Source: Rhodoferax ferrireducens (GTDB lineage: Bacteria; Pseudomonadota; Gammaproteobacteria; Burkholderiales; Burkholderiaceae_C). From it: DNA of 64,000 bases. Made by a program: the position numbers and the translations under genes. Shown in pieces: positions 55,795 through 64,000 of the stretch; within the stretch, counting starts at the first letter, position 1; each line of letters opens with the position of its first letter. Where the stretch lies: NCBI RefSeq assembly GCF_003347515.1, contig NZ_QEII01000313.1:1-64000 (forward strand). The letters are read 5' to 3'. The notes below the pieces were generated by a model. That model did not search any database, had not been told where the DNA came from, and saw only the letters and a program-made list of their open reading frames with translations.

Positions 55795-56535
55795 CTATTC
55801 CTCGATATTCTCATGGTGCGCCACGGCGCCACGTTTCCAGTACGCCGCCGCCCGAATCGCGTGACGGTCAAGACCTTTCTCCTCGACCAGCACGCGGCGC
55901 AGCGTCGCCATGGCGCTGGCCTCTCCGGCGCACCATGCATAGCCATCCCCGCCGGGCAGCGCCAGCGCGCGGACAGCGCTGACCAAGTCATCCGATTCGG
56001 CGATCCAATGCACGCTGAGGTCGGCGGCACTGGCCAGGGCACGGCGATCAGCCTCGTCACTCACGTGAAGCAGCACGATCGCCCTGACGCCGGCAGGCAG
56101 CTCCTCCAGCCTGCGCGCAATCGCGGGCAGGGCGGTTTCGTCGCCAATCAACAAATGCCAGTCAAAGTCCAGGGGGATGACGAAAGAGCCGCGCGGCCCG
56201 GCGATGGTGGCGCGCTGGCCGGGCGCGGCCTGGGCGGCCCAGTTCGCCGCCGGACCATCGCCATGCAATGCGAACTCAATCGTCAATTCGCAGGCAGTGG
56301 TGTCAAAACGCCGTGGCGTGTAATCGCGCCGCACCGACTCCGCACCGTCGCCATCCAGGAACAGCTTGACGTGATCGTCGAATGACGCGCTAACAAAGTC
56401 GCTCAGGGAATCACCGGCAAATGTGACGCTTCGAAAATGCGGACTGAGTGCGTCCACACGCACGACCTGCAAGTCGCGGCGCTTGATCTCATGGCGCACG
56501 CGTTGCACTTGCCGTGCGGGAAGGGTTGACATCAT
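55795..56535 (-). CDS. Siderophore-interacting protein (FAD-dependent ferric reductase family)
   Basis: This 246-residue protein has an N-terminal FAD-binding region with the family motif RDYTPRRFD (near 70-78) and a C-terminal SIP/NADPH-binding part (LLIGDETALPAIARRLEELP; YAWCAGEASAMATLRRVL). Homologues (ViuB/YqjH) reduce ferric siderophores in the cytoplasm. Start is at 56535 (56532 is possible) with AGAGAGC upstream. It is divergent from a MarR gene, and its promoter TTGACA-N17-CATGAT overlaps that gene's start region, so the MarR protein is the likely regulator. It is last before the gyrB-flanking element. Confidence 0.9.
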   Translation of the reverse strand: MMSTLPARQVQRVRHEIKRRDLQVVRVDALSPHFRSVTFAGDSLSDFVSASFDDHVKLFLDGDGAESVRRDYTPRRFDTTACELTIEFALHGDGPAANWAAQAAPGQRATIAGPRGSFVIPLDFDWHLLIGDETALPAIARRLEELPAGVRAIVLLHVSDEADRRALASAADLSVHWIAESDDLVSAVRALALPGGDGYAWCAGEASAMATLRRVLVEEKGLDRHAIRAAAYWKRGAVAHHENIEE

Positions 56536-56553
56536 GGGCTGCTCTCTTAAATA

Positions 56554-56599
56554 GTTGATAATGTCTTCTATCATGCCAAAATCAGTAGACAATGTCAAC
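56554..56599. promoter_or_regulatory. Promoter of the SIP gene with flanking inverted MarR-type repeats
   Basis: On the minus strand TTGACA (56598-56593) and CATGAT (56575-56570) are 17 bp apart and fit the SIP gene. Inverted copies GTTGATAATGTCT (56554-56566) and AGACAATGTCAAC (56587-56599) flank this promoter and resemble a MarR-type operator pair. Confidence 0.6.
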
Positions 56600-57043
56600 C
56601 ATATGAGGCCTTCGCCGGAAAACAATCCGCTGGAGCTGATTCACACCGTGATGCACCATTACCGTTCGCGGCAATTCCAGGTGTTGCGCGATGGCGGTCA
56701 TGACATCACGCACATGGAAAGCAAGGTGCTGGGCTACATCCAGCACCATCCCGGCGCCACGCAGAGCGATCTGGCGCGCCACAATGGCCGCGACAAGGCG
56801 CAAATCGCCCGACTGATCAAGGGTTTGCGGGAGCGGGAATTCCTGGTCGGAGAGGCCGACGAAACCGATCGGCGCAACGTGAGGTTGTCGCTCACCGAGA
56901 AGGGCCTGTCCGTGTTGCAGGTGCTGCAGCAGCAATCCCAGCAATTGGCCACGCAGGCGGTCGCCGGATTGACTATCGCCGAACAACAACAACTGGTCGC
57001 ATTACTTCGGCAAGTATGTGAAAACTTCGAATCCCAGAAGTGA
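56573..57043 (+). CDS. MarR family regulator, probably of the siderophore-interacting protein
   Basis: This MarR-type winged-helix protein has 156 residues from ATG 56573, or 146 from ATG 56603. HTH (ATQSDLARHNGRDKAQIARLIKGL) and wing (DETDRRNVRLSLTEKG) are clear. Neither start has a Shine-Dalgarno. If GATAAT (56557-56562) is its -10, ATG 56573 would be nearly leaderless. YqjI-like and other MarR proteins control divergent SIP genes in iron or nickel responses. The effector cannot be told from sequence. Confidence 0.85.
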   Translation: MPKSVDNVNHMRPSPENNPLELIHTVMHHYRSRQFQVLRDGGHDITHMESKVLGYIQHHPGATQSDLARHNGRDKAQIARLIKGLREREFLVGEADETDRRNVRLSLTEKGLSVLQVLQQQSQQLATQAVAGLTIAEQQQLVALLRQVCENFESQK

Positions 57044-57064
57044 TCCCCCTCGCAAAGATTCGGT

Positions 57065-57091
57065 ATATTGCTATATATTTAATAGCAATAT
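57065..57091. repeat. Palindrome of the dispersed-repeat type, candidate operator of the second MarR gene
   Basis: ATATTGCTAT and ATAGCAATAT (57065-57074, 57082-57091) are perfect inverted repeats spaced by 7 bp. The core TTGCTATATATTTAATAGC occurs again, inverted, at 60049-60069. It lies 33 bp before the MarR start at 57124. Confidence 0.6.
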
Positions 57092-57123
57092 TCAATCTGC
57101 CTTCCCATTAAACTTCTGCGCTC

Positions 57124-57597
57124 ATGAAAAATACACGCGTGCTTGAACCGGCGCTTCCAGGTCATCTTGACCACAAGATGATGAAACTCCTGGGCTATCA
57201 CCTGGCCCAGGCCAGTATTCCCACCAACACGGCTTTCAAGAAATACATCGGCACGGTCTTTCAGTTGAACAAGGTCGAATTCACCATTCTGATGCTGGTG
57301 GCGTCGAATGAGACGGTCACGCCAAAGCGCCTGTCCATTGCGATCAACGTCCCCGCGCCCAATCTGACCATCATTCTGGACAACCTTGAAAAGCGGGAGT
57401 TGATTGCACGCAGCCGCAGCGAAACCGACCGACGTGTTCAATATGTCAACTTGACCCCCAAAGGGCTGACCATGGTGGACGACATGAACGCTGTGACCGA
57501 CGCCATGGAGCAAGAACTCCTGAAGCATTTGACGCCGGCGGAGCGCGCCATGCTGTTTGAGTTGTTGAAAAAAGTGGCGTTGCACCGACGCGTCTAG
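57124..57597 (+). CDS. MarR family transcriptional regulator
   Basis: This 157-residue winged-helix regulator has an N-terminal dimerisation helix, an HTH (VTPKRLSIAINVPAPNLTIILDNLEKRELI) and a wing (SETDRRVQYVNLTPKG). It resembles hydroxycinnamate- or aromatic-responsive MarR proteins only in general features. It is convergent with the tannase/feruloyl-esterase-like gene (28 bp between stops), so control of that gene is possible but would act from a distance. A palindrome sits just upstream of its start. Confidence 0.85.
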   Translation: MKNTRVLEPALPGHLDHKMMKLLGYHLAQASIPTNTAFKKYIGTVFQLNKVEFTILMLVASNETVTPKRLSIAINVPAPNLTIILDNLEKRELIARSRSETDRRVQYVNLTPKGLTMVDDMNAVTDAMEQELLKHLTPAERAMLFELLKKVALHRRV

Positions 57598-57625
57598 CGG
57601 TGTCACGCCACCTGTCAGGCTTTAA

Positions 57626-59425
57626 CTAACTCTTGCAACTGAAGTTGGCGGCGACTTCGGTGCTGCCGCTGCCGTTGTAGCGTGCCACCGTCGGCCAGGG
57701 ACAGAGCGGCCGGGTGCGGCCCGGCGACCAGGTGGCGGGAACTTCGGCGTTGACCAAGGCCGCTATGGCGCTGGTTCCGGTTCCGCGCGCAGCCGCCGTG
57801 ACACTGGCCGGGGCCGCCCCTTTTTCGACCCAGTTCACCAGTGGGTCAAGAAGGTCGAACTGGTCAACGGCCATGCCGCCACTGCAGTGGTTCATGCCGG
57901 CCACGGGATAGAGGCGCGCAAAACTGCTGGCGTCGCCATTATTGGCCGCCATGAGACTCTGGAACCAGCTGACGGTGTCATTGAAAGAAAAAATTGGATC
58001 GCTGGTGCCATGGTAGGCAATGATCTTGGCGCCCCGGTCGCGCAGTTTGGAAAGATTGGCCGGGTTGGGCGGGGCCATGAAAGACATCGCGGACTCGGTG
58101 TAGAGGCCACTGGTCGCGAATATCTTCGGCGCATCGGTGTCCACGTTGAAGTTCAAGGCGAACGGCAGGCCAGTGAAGGTCGTCGGATTGGCCTGCGGAG
58201 GCGTGGTGAAGATGAATGCGGTTGCCCCAGGGTCGCGGCCGACACTGGTCGCGTTGCCAAACTTCCAGGCCGCCCAGCCCGAGCTGCTGGTGCTGCCGAT
58301 GCCGGCATCAAAAGGGAAGCTGCTGTACAGCGCCGTGCCGCTGCTGTTTTTTGCGCCTGAATGCACATTGCTTAAAACAGTTTTTTGTGCCGGCGTCAAA
58401 CACGTGCCGTCGCGGGCGCCGGAGCAGGTCGGTACATCATTAGCCACACTGAACGCGGCCTGGCACGCTGCCACATCGCCCACCCAGGCATCCGCCACAC
58501 CATCCAGCGCGTCGCACTTGCCGAGGATTTTGCTGGAAACCATGCTCAGTTCGGCGGGGGTAAATGCGGTGGAAACGTCCGGCAAATCAACGGTTGAGGT
58601 GACACCAGCCGCGGTGGCCACGGACGTGATCCGGCCCGTGGCCAAGGGCGCGTACTGCTGCACGCCCCACAGTTGCGCGACGGCCGCCTTGGGCAGGTTG
58701 TAGCCCGGTGCGCCGGCAAGAATGCCGTCGTATTGGTCGGCATAACGGGACGCCGCCACCAGGGCGTGACGTCCACCGTTCGAGCAACCGCCGAGATAGG
58801 AGCGATCGGGTGCTTTGCCGTAGACCGATTTAATCAAATTTTTGGCCATGGGCGTGAGTTGCCCGACCGCGTTGTAGCCATAGTCGAGTCGCGCCTGGGG
58901 GTCCAGGCCGAAGAAGGGCGTGGTTTGCGATTGGTGCCCGGCATCGGAGCTCAACACCGCAAACCCCTTGCTCAAAGCCGTCGAGAGGGCGCCACCGCCA
59001 CCCACACCACCCGATGCCGTGCCAATCGCCCCGTCGGTACCGCCATTCGCCTGGTAAAAGAAACGACCGTTCCATGTTTTTGGCAAACGGATTTCAAATC
59101 CGATGTAGTACGGATTGCCGTCGACAGCGCTGACACGCTCGTTCATTTTCCCGACAACACGGCAGTGCTCCGCCGTCGTCACGTTGGCCACGGTCCCCGC
59201 CGCAACCGTCGTTGCCGACGTGATGGTGGTGTTGGGCAGCGTGCCCAACACGGTGGGCAAAGTCGTGCAATCGCCTGAAAAAGTGGCAGGCAAAGCGGCG
59301 GCCAGTGCAGGGAGATCAACTGCGGAGCTGCTGTCGCCACCACCACATCCTGACAAGCCTAGAGCAACCGGAAGCAGGGCCAGCACGGTATGTCTCATGG
59401 CAAGGTGTTTTCGGTTTTGATGCAT
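57626..59425 (-). CDS. Tannase/feruloyl esterase family lipoprotein
   Basis: This 599-residue alpha/beta-hydrolase has a lipoprotein signal (LGLSGC) and the tannase/feruloyl-esterase fold: nucleophile in GGCSNGGRHAL, a lid domain with several Cys pairs, Asp in HGTSDPIFSF and His in AGMNHCSGG, next to the Cys that usually bonds beside the nucleophile. It probably hydrolyses plant phenolic esters at the cell surface. GGAG 8 nt before ATG 59425 decides the start; an internal Met at 59398 is less likely. It is convergent with a MarR gene. Confidence 0.88.
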   Translation of the reverse strand: MHQNRKHLAMRHTVLALLPVALGLSGCGGGDSSSAVDLPALAAALPATFSGDCTTLPTVLGTLPNTTITSATTVAAGTVANVTTAEHCRVVGKMNERVSAVDGNPYYIGFEIRLPKTWNGRFFYQANGGTDGAIGTASGGVGGGGALSTALSKGFAVLSSDAGHQSQTTPFFGLDPQARLDYGYNAVGQLTPMAKNLIKSVYGKAPDRSYLGGCSNGGRHALVAASRYADQYDGILAGAPGYNLPKAAVAQLWGVQQYAPLATGRITSVATAAGVTSTVDLPDVSTAFTPAELSMVSSKILGKCDALDGVADAWVGDVAACQAAFSVANDVPTCSGARDGTCLTPAQKTVLSNVHSGAKNSSGTALYSSFPFDAGIGSTSSSGWAAWKFGNATSVGRDPGATAFIFTTPPQANPTTFTGLPFALNFNVDTDAPKIFATSGLYTESAMSFMAPPNPANLSKLRDRGAKIIAYHGTSDPIFSFNDTVSWFQSLMAANNGDASSFARLYPVAGMNHCSGGMAVDQFDLLDPLVNWVEKGAAPASVTAAARGTGTSAIAALVNAEVPATWSPGRTRPLCPWPTVARYNGSGSTEVAANFSCKS

Positions 59426-60079
59426 GAAGATCTCCTTTGGGGAATGACTGGAGCTTCATATTACTTATTTTTAATAACTTTTACTTTAAGTAATTACCAT
59501 AGGAAATCGGGCCAGAAACGGTCACCCAAATGAAGTTTTTTTGTAGAAGAGTTCGTGCCAGCGTCCGGCAATGGACGCAGCAGACACCACCGCGCAGGGT
59601 TCTCAACGCGTGTATTTCTTGGGCGGCTTGTCTTTGTCTTCTTATCTATTTCTTCTATTAATACATAGTAGTAGTAGATAAGGGCCGCCCCTGTCTGTGG
59701 GTAAGCTCATATTCTTCTTTGATATCAGGGACTTACGCGCTGTTAACCCTTGTGGGTGTCCCCGCTTTCGGCGTGTACCCGGAAACTGGATAATTTTCGT
59801 TTTTGCTTCCACCCTGTGGATAACTGCTGGCTTATGCCAGAACTATGCACAGCTTTGTCCTTTCAGTCATTTGCGTTTTCATGCCCGGCGCTCTAAACGC
59901 TTGGTGTTATCCTGAATTGCCCCCTTGATGAGGGCGGGAAAATTCCTTGAGAAGGCTGTCAGGGGTCATGCAGGCGAATGCATTGGAAACCGGGACTTTG
60001 CCATTTTTATGACTAATCTGGCTCAAGCCCCCGTTGAATATTCGCATATAGCTATTAAATATATAGCAAAGTAAAAATA
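59426..60079. other. Gene-free region with origin-like sequence
   Basis: No credible gene lies in these 654 bp. The plus strand has TAG x4 at 59666-59677 (a DnaA-trio-like array), a GC stretch at 59682-59691, then DnaA boxes TGTGGGTAA (59696-59704, one mismatch) and, further on, TGTGGATAA (59815-59823, perfect) and CTATGCACA (59843-59851, one mismatch). An 8-bp inverted repeat (59641-59648, 59675-59682) brackets AT-rich sequence. The stretch may be a second part of the replication origin; evidence is sequence-only. Confidence 0.55.
60049..60069 (-). repeat. Palindromic repeat related to 57065-57091
   Basis: GCTAT-N7-ATAGC (60051-60067). Read on the minus strand it matches the 57065-57091 palindrome over 19 bases (TTGCTATATATTTAATAGC). 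It ends 10 bp before the diguanylate cyclase start and might be a control site for it. Confidence 0.6.
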
Positions 60080-61642
60080 ATGAATGACAAGAAGCCTTTT
60101 GAAATTGCGCGCGAAACGCTCAAGCAGCTGACCGCGCGCAAGTTGGCGCCCACCCCGGCCAATTACCAGGTGATCTACAGCGAAGTGGCGGGGGTTCCCA
60201 CGGAACCCCCGTTCCCGGTTGAGCGCTTGCGTGTCATTGCGCAGGCCTTGCCCACCAAAACACCCGGACAGCAAAAGCAGCGCGGTCTGCTGGATTCCGC
60301 CATCACGCAACTGAACTGGGACGGCGTCAAAAATGCCCTGATGGCCTATGGTGGCTTCAGTCCGCCGGCTGCGGCCCCCGTTGCTGCCAGCGCCCTGGCA
60401 TTGCTGGCGCCACTGCCGGACACGGCTTCAACAGCCGTCACGGCACCGGCCCTGACGGCCGACTTTCTGGAGCAGATTGCACGGCTGATCGAATACGCAT
60501 TGCCCGCGCTGGGAACAGACGATGCCCGGTTCAGCGAACAAAGCCAGGCTTTGCTCCAAGCCATGCGCCAGCCTGGGGCCGACGTGCTGGCGGTCAAGCT
60601 GATGCTGAGCAACTTTGGCAACCGGCTTTCCTTCGCGGCGGAAGACCAGGCTGAGATCAAGGTCACGCTGCTGCGGCTGCTGCACCTGATCATTGAAAAC
60701 ATTGGCGAACTCAGTCTGGATGACCGCTGGCTCACCGGCCAGATTGATGCGCTGATGACGGCGTCGGCACCGCCGCTCTCGCTGCGCCGGCTCGATGACG
60801 TGGAACGTCGGCTGAAAGACGTGATCTTCAAGCAGACCGAAGCCAAGGGCCGGGCGCTGGAAGCCCAGGAAGACATGCGCCAGATGCTGGCCACCTTCAT
60901 TGAGCGACTGTCGCAAATGACCGAGTCCACTGGCACCTACCAAGGCAAGATGGAAGAGAATGCGCGCCTGATCGAGCAGGCCAAAACCATGGCCGACATC
61001 ACGCCGGTCCTGAAAGACGTGGTCGGGGCGACGCGCAGCATGGCCCACGACAGCCTGATGGCACGCGATGAGCTGCGCGGCATGCGCGAGAAAGCGCAGG
61101 CGACCGAGGCCGAGCTGGTGAAGCTGCACCAGGAACTGGACCGTGTCAGTGCTTTGGCGCGGCATGACTCCTTGACCGGGGCGCTGAACCGCAAGGGGCT
61201 GGACGAGGCGCTGGAGCGCGAGTTGTCCAACGTGCGACGCAAGGACACCCCGCTGTGCATGGCCATGCTGGATATCGACAATTTCAAGAAACTCAATGAC
61301 ACTTTGGGACACGTCGCCGGAGACGCGGCGCTGACGCACTTGGCGACAGTGGCGCGTGAGGCCATGCGCCCGCAAGACACGCTGGCGCGCTACGGCGGTG
61401 AGGAATTTGTGATTTTGCTGCCGGACACATCGTTGGACAATGGCATTGAAGCCATGACGCGCCTGCAGCGTGAATTGACCAAGCATTTCTTCCTGGCAGG
61501 CACTGAGAAGGTCTTGATCACCTTCAGCGCCGGTGTGGCGCAGCTGGCGACCGATGAATCTGGTCTGGACGCCATCAAACGGGCAGACCAGGCCATGTAT
61601 CTGGCCAAGCGCGCCGGTAAAAACCGCGTGCTGGGCGCGTGA
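60080..61642 (+). CDS. GGDEF diguanylate cyclase
   Basis: This 520-residue cytoplasmic protein makes c-di-GMP. The N-terminal 350 residues are mostly helical with a conserved opening (EIARETLKQLTARKLAPTPANYQVIY) and a coiled coil before the GGDEF domain (about 360-520). The active site is GGEEF (ARYGGEEFVILLPD), and an allosteric RxxD site (RPQD) lies exactly five residues upstream, so product inhibition is likely. No membrane or known sensor domain is visible. Together with the HD-GYP protein and the MshE-type N-domain it suggests c-di-GMP control of surface behaviour. Confidence 0.93.
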   Translation: MNDKKPFEIARETLKQLTARKLAPTPANYQVIYSEVAGVPTEPPFPVERLRVIAQALPTKTPGQQKQRGLLDSAITQLNWDGVKNALMAYGGFSPPAAAPVAASALALLAPLPDTASTAVTAPALTADFLEQIARLIEYALPALGTDDARFSEQSQALLQAMRQPGADVLAVKLMLSNFGNRLSFAAEDQAEIKVTLLRLLHLIIENIGELSLDDRWLTGQIDALMTASAPPLSLRRLDDVERRLKDVIFKQTEAKGRALEAQEDMRQMLATFIERLSQMTESTGTYQGKMEENARLIEQAKTMADITPVLKDVVGATRSMAHDSLMARDELRGMREKAQATEAELVKLHQELDRVSALARHDSLTGALNRKGLDEALERELSNVRRKDTPLCMAMLDIDNFKKLNDTLGHVAGDAALTHLATVAREAMRPQDTLARYGGEEFVILLPDTSLDNGIEAMTRLQRELTKHFFLAGTEKVLITFSAGVAQLATDESGLDAIKRADQAMYLAKRAGKNRVLGA

Positions 61643-61658
61643 TTTCAAGGACATCCAC

Positions 61659-62237
61659 ATGACATATCTGGTTTTGGGTTTGATCATTTTTTTGGGTGTG
61701 CATTCAGTGCGCATCGTGAATGAGGACTGGCGTACTCGAACCCGTGCCCGCATCGGCGAGGGGTCCTGGAAGGGGCTGTACTCGGTGGCCTCCCTGGTCG
61801 GTTTCGGCCTGATTGTGTGGGGCTTCGGCCAGGCACGCCAGCAGCCGGTGCAGCTGTGGGGTCCCCCTATCGGGATGCGCCATGTGGCCTCGTTGCTGAC
61901 CTTGGTTGCCTTTGTGTTGCTGGCGGCGGCCTATGTGCCCGGTAACGGCATCAAGGCGCGGGTTCACCACCCGATGGTGCTGGGCGTCATGCTGTGGGCT
62001 GTCGCGCACTTGCTGTCCAATGGCAACATTGGCCACGTCGTGTTGTTCGGTTCATTTCTGGTCTGGGCGATGGCTGATTTTCTCGCTGCACGCCAGCGCG
62101 ATGCAGCGGCCGGCACCTCGTATGCGCACGGCACCGCGGGCGCCACGGGCATCACGGTGGCGGTGGGCGTGGGCGCCTGGATTGCCTTTGCGCTGTGGCT
62201 GCACGGCTTGCTGATGGGGGTTCGCCCAGTGGGCTGA
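61659..62237 (+). CDS. NnrU family membrane protein
   Basis: This 192-residue polytopic inner-membrane protein has about six helices (residues 2-18, 36-56, 73-95, 108-124, 128-146, 165-185). NnrU, named from denitrifiers, is related to isoprenylcysteine-methyltransferase-like membrane proteins; its role in nitric-oxide metabolism is unproven. Family motifs HSVRI, PGNGIKARVHHPMVLG and WAVAHLLSNGN are visible. AAGGA precedes ATG 61659. It follows the GGDEF gene by 16 bp and may share its transcript. Confidence 0.85.
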   Translation: MTYLVLGLIIFLGVHSVRIVNEDWRTRTRARIGEGSWKGLYSVASLVGFGLIVWGFGQARQQPVQLWGPPIGMRHVASLLTLVAFVLLAAAYVPGNGIKARVHHPMVLGVMLWAVAHLLSNGNIGHVVLFGSFLVWAMADFLAARQRDAAAGTSYAHGTAGATGITVAVGVGAWIAFALWLHGLLMGVRPVG

Positions 62238-62264
62238 TAACTTGAAAACTGGAGAGGGTGGGCC

Positions 62265-64000
62265 ATGAGTATTCGTAATCTCGATTCTTTGTTTGACCCG
62301 GCCTCGATCGCCGTTTTTGGCGCTTCGCTGCGCGCGGGCAGCGTCGGCGCCACCGTCTGGCACAACCTGAGCACCGGCAGTTACCGGGGCGAGTTGTATG
62401 CCGTCAACCCCAAACACCGCGCGCTTGGGCGGCACCCGGTCGTGGCCCGCGCCGCTGATCTGCCGGCCGTGCCCGCGCTGGCGGTGATCTGCACGCCGCC
62501 GGCCACGGTGCCCGGCCTGATTGAAGAACTGGGGCGACTGGGCACGCGTGCCGCCGTGGTGATGACCGCCGGCATGGACGGCAAGCAGAAACAGGCCATG
62601 CTGAACGCAGCCCGGCGCCACCTGTTGCGCATCCTCGGGCCCAACTGCATTGGCCTGCTGGCGCCGCACAAAGGCCTGAACGCCAGCTTTTCCCACATTG
62701 ACGCGCGGCCCGGCGAACTGGCCTTCGTGTCGCAATCCGGCGCCCTGGTGACCGCCATGCTGGACTGGGCGCAAGGGCGGGGCATCGGTTTTTCGCATTT
62801 TGTCTCGCTGGGCGAGCACGCCGACGTCGATTTCGGCGACATGCTGGATTACCTGGCCAGCGATCCGAAAACCCGCGCCATTCTGTTGTACGCCGAGTCG
62901 ATTGAGTCGCCGCGCAAGTTCATGTCGGCGGCGCGGGCCGCGGCGCGCAACAAGCCGGTGATCGTGGTGAAAGCCGGGCGCTCGCCCCAGGGCCAGCTGG
63001 CGGCAGCCTCGCACACCGGCGCCCTGGCCGGTTCCGACATGGTGTTTGACGCCGCCATCGACCGCGCCGGCATGTTGCGGGTCAACACCCTGCAGGAGTT
63101 GTTCCTGGCGGCCGAAACCCTGTCGCGTTTTCGCACCAACAGCAGCGACGCGCTCACCATACTCACCAATGGCGGTGGGGCCGGCGTGATGGCGGCCGAT
63201 GCGGCGGCGTTTGCCGGTGTGAAGTTGGCGGAACTGAGCGAAACGACCCAGCAAAAACTCGATGCCGTGCTGCCACCCAACTGGTCGCATGGCAATCCGG
63301 TGGACATCATTGGGGACGCGCCGGTGACGCGTTACGAGCAGGCGCTCCAGGTGCTGACCGGTGATCCCGCCACTGGCGCTATTCTCTTCATTCACGCCCC
63401 CACCGCCATCGTGCCCAGCGCCGATATTGCGCGCGCCTTGGTGCCGCTGGCCCGGCATGAAGCGCAGACACCGCCACGCTTGCTGAGCTGCTGGTTGGGC
63501 GACCAGGCGGTGCGGGAGGCGCGCCAGCTGTTTCAGGACGCCGGCATTGCCAATTACGACACGCCGGAGCAGGCGGTGCGCGCGTTTTCGATGCTGCAGC
63601 GCTATCGGCGCAACCAGGCCGAGCTGACGGAAGCGCCACCGGCCTCGCTGCCGGACTTGCGTCCCGACACGGCGGCGATCCGGGCGCTGGTGCAGGCGGC
63701 GCTGGCCAGTGGCCGCGAGATGCTGACCGAGCCGGAAGCCAAGGCCGTGCTGGATGCCTGCCACATTCCGGTGGTGCCGACCCAGCGCGTCGACGCCACG
63801 CCGGAGGCGGCGACCCAGGCCGCGCTGGCCCTGGGTTTCCCGGTGGTGCTGAAGATTTTGTCGGACGATATCTCCCACAAATCGGACGTGGGCGGCGTGG
63901 CCCTCAATCTGCAGGATGCGACCGAAGTGACCGAGGCGGCGCGGACCATGCTGGCGCGCGTGCAGCGCCAGCACCCGCAGGCGCGTCTGCAGGGTTTTAC
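62265..64000 (+). CDS. Acetate-CoA ligase family protein (ADP-forming type), truncated at right edge
   Basis: The first 578 codons are in the window. A CoA-binding domain (FDPASIAVFGAS, residues 9-130), a succinyl-CoA-synthetase-like flavodoxin domain with the active-site His in AASHTGALAGSD (about 247), and the start of an ATP-grasp domain (LGFPVVLKILSDDISHKSDVGGVAL) are present. This is the alpha-beta order of ADP-forming acyl-CoA synthetases and of Pat-type protein acetyltransferases; a C-terminal GNAT domain, if any, would lie beyond the edge. GGAGAGG upstream supports ATG 62265. Confidence 0.88.
   Translation, partial: MSIRNLDSLFDPASIAVFGASLRAGSVGATVWHNLSTGSYRGELYAVNPKHRALGRHPVVARAADLPAVPALAVICTPPATVPGLIEELGRLGTRAAVVMTAGMDGKQKQAMLNAARRHLLRILGPNCIGLLAPHKGLNASFSHIDARPGELAFVSQSGALVTAMLDWAQGRGIGFSHFVSLGEHADVDFGDMLDYLASDPKTRAILLYAESIESPRKFMSAARAAARNKPVIVVKAGRSPQGQLAAASHTGALAGSDMVFDAAIDRAGMLRVNTLQELFLAAETLSRFRTNSSDALTILTNGGGAGVMAADAAAFAGVKLAELSETTQQKLDAVLPPNWSHGNPVDIIGDAPVTRYEQALQVLTGDPATGAILFIHAPTAIVPSADIARALVPLARHEAQTPPRLLSCWLGDQAVREARQLFQDAGIANYDTPEQAVRAFSMLQRYRRNQAELTEAPPASLPDLRPDTAAIRALVQAALASGREMLTEPEAKAVLDACHIPVVPTQRVDATPEAATQAALALGFPVVLKILSDDISHKSDVGGVALNLQDATEVTEAARTMLARVQRQHPQARLQGF

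Noticed and set aside
59697..59915. 72-codon frame in the gene-free region before the diguanylate cyclase
   Set aside because: It has no ribosome-binding site or family likeness and overlaps the DnaA-box cluster.

Overview
The window is a GC-rich bacterial chromosome segment. Its gene content, its protein-sequence style and a short dispersed repeat all suggest a betaproteobacterium of the Comamonadaceae (Rhodoferax/Polaromonas-like); this is recognition, not a computed placement. It contains the replication genes dnaA-dnaN-gyrB, so it lies at or near the chromosomal origin. I see no rRNA, tRNA, CRISPR array, prophage or complete insertion sequence.

Layout. 1-9.2 kb: the last codons of an outer-membrane-type protein with two tandem terminators, then mostly single stress and envelope genes. 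These are a GlsB-type membrane protein, a GMC oxidoreductase divergent from an ohrR-ohr peroxide pair, a DUF2855 protein, a small K+ channel, an SrkA-type kinase, a SodC lipoprotein, a Spy-like periplasmic protein divergent from a Crp/Fnr regulator, and two exported proteins (one resembling 'midcut-by-XrtH' proteins). 9.2-15.5 kb: a 1272-residue SARP-like regulator (BTAD, degenerate cyclase, ATPase, TPR) and a NarL-type regulator/hybrid kinase pair. 15.7-33.4 kb: a 14-gene, tightly packed MSHA-like type IV pilus cluster. It has seven prepilin-like genes, a secretin, ATPases, a platform protein and assembly proteins, and three of its prepilins are unusually large. 33.5-43.2 kb: an adhesin-E-like protein, htpG with a clear sigma-32 promoter, an ice-binding-domain lipoprotein, a CHASE3 hybrid kinase and an HD-GYP response regulator. 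43.2-50.1 kb: a carbon-storage/acetate block (ackA, MaoC-Pta fusion, FabI-like reductase, small protein, phaC) divergent from a 3-hydroxybutyryl-CoA dehydrogenase gene, with a perfect FNR-type site between the two arms. 50.3-55.6 kb: dnaA, dnaN, gyrB. 55.8-64 kb: a siderophore-interacting protein with a divergent MarR, a second MarR, a tannase/feruloyl-esterase-like lipoprotein, a 650-bp gene-free region with DnaA-box and DnaA-trio-like sequence, a diguanylate cyclase, NnrU, and a truncated ADP-forming acyl-CoA synthetase.

Strongest leads. (1) A 32-bp promoter element upstream of both exported proteins carries heptamer-like direct repeats with an 11-bp period next to a -10 box, which is the layout SARP regulators bind; the SARP-like gene starts at the edge of one copy. 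(2) Three large pseudopilins end in long Ala/Gly-rich hydrophobic tracts. (3) The gene-free region near 59.7 kb resembles an origin-unwinding module. (4) A dispersed GCTAT-N7-ATAGC repeat occurs five times, once in frame inside the SrkA kinase.
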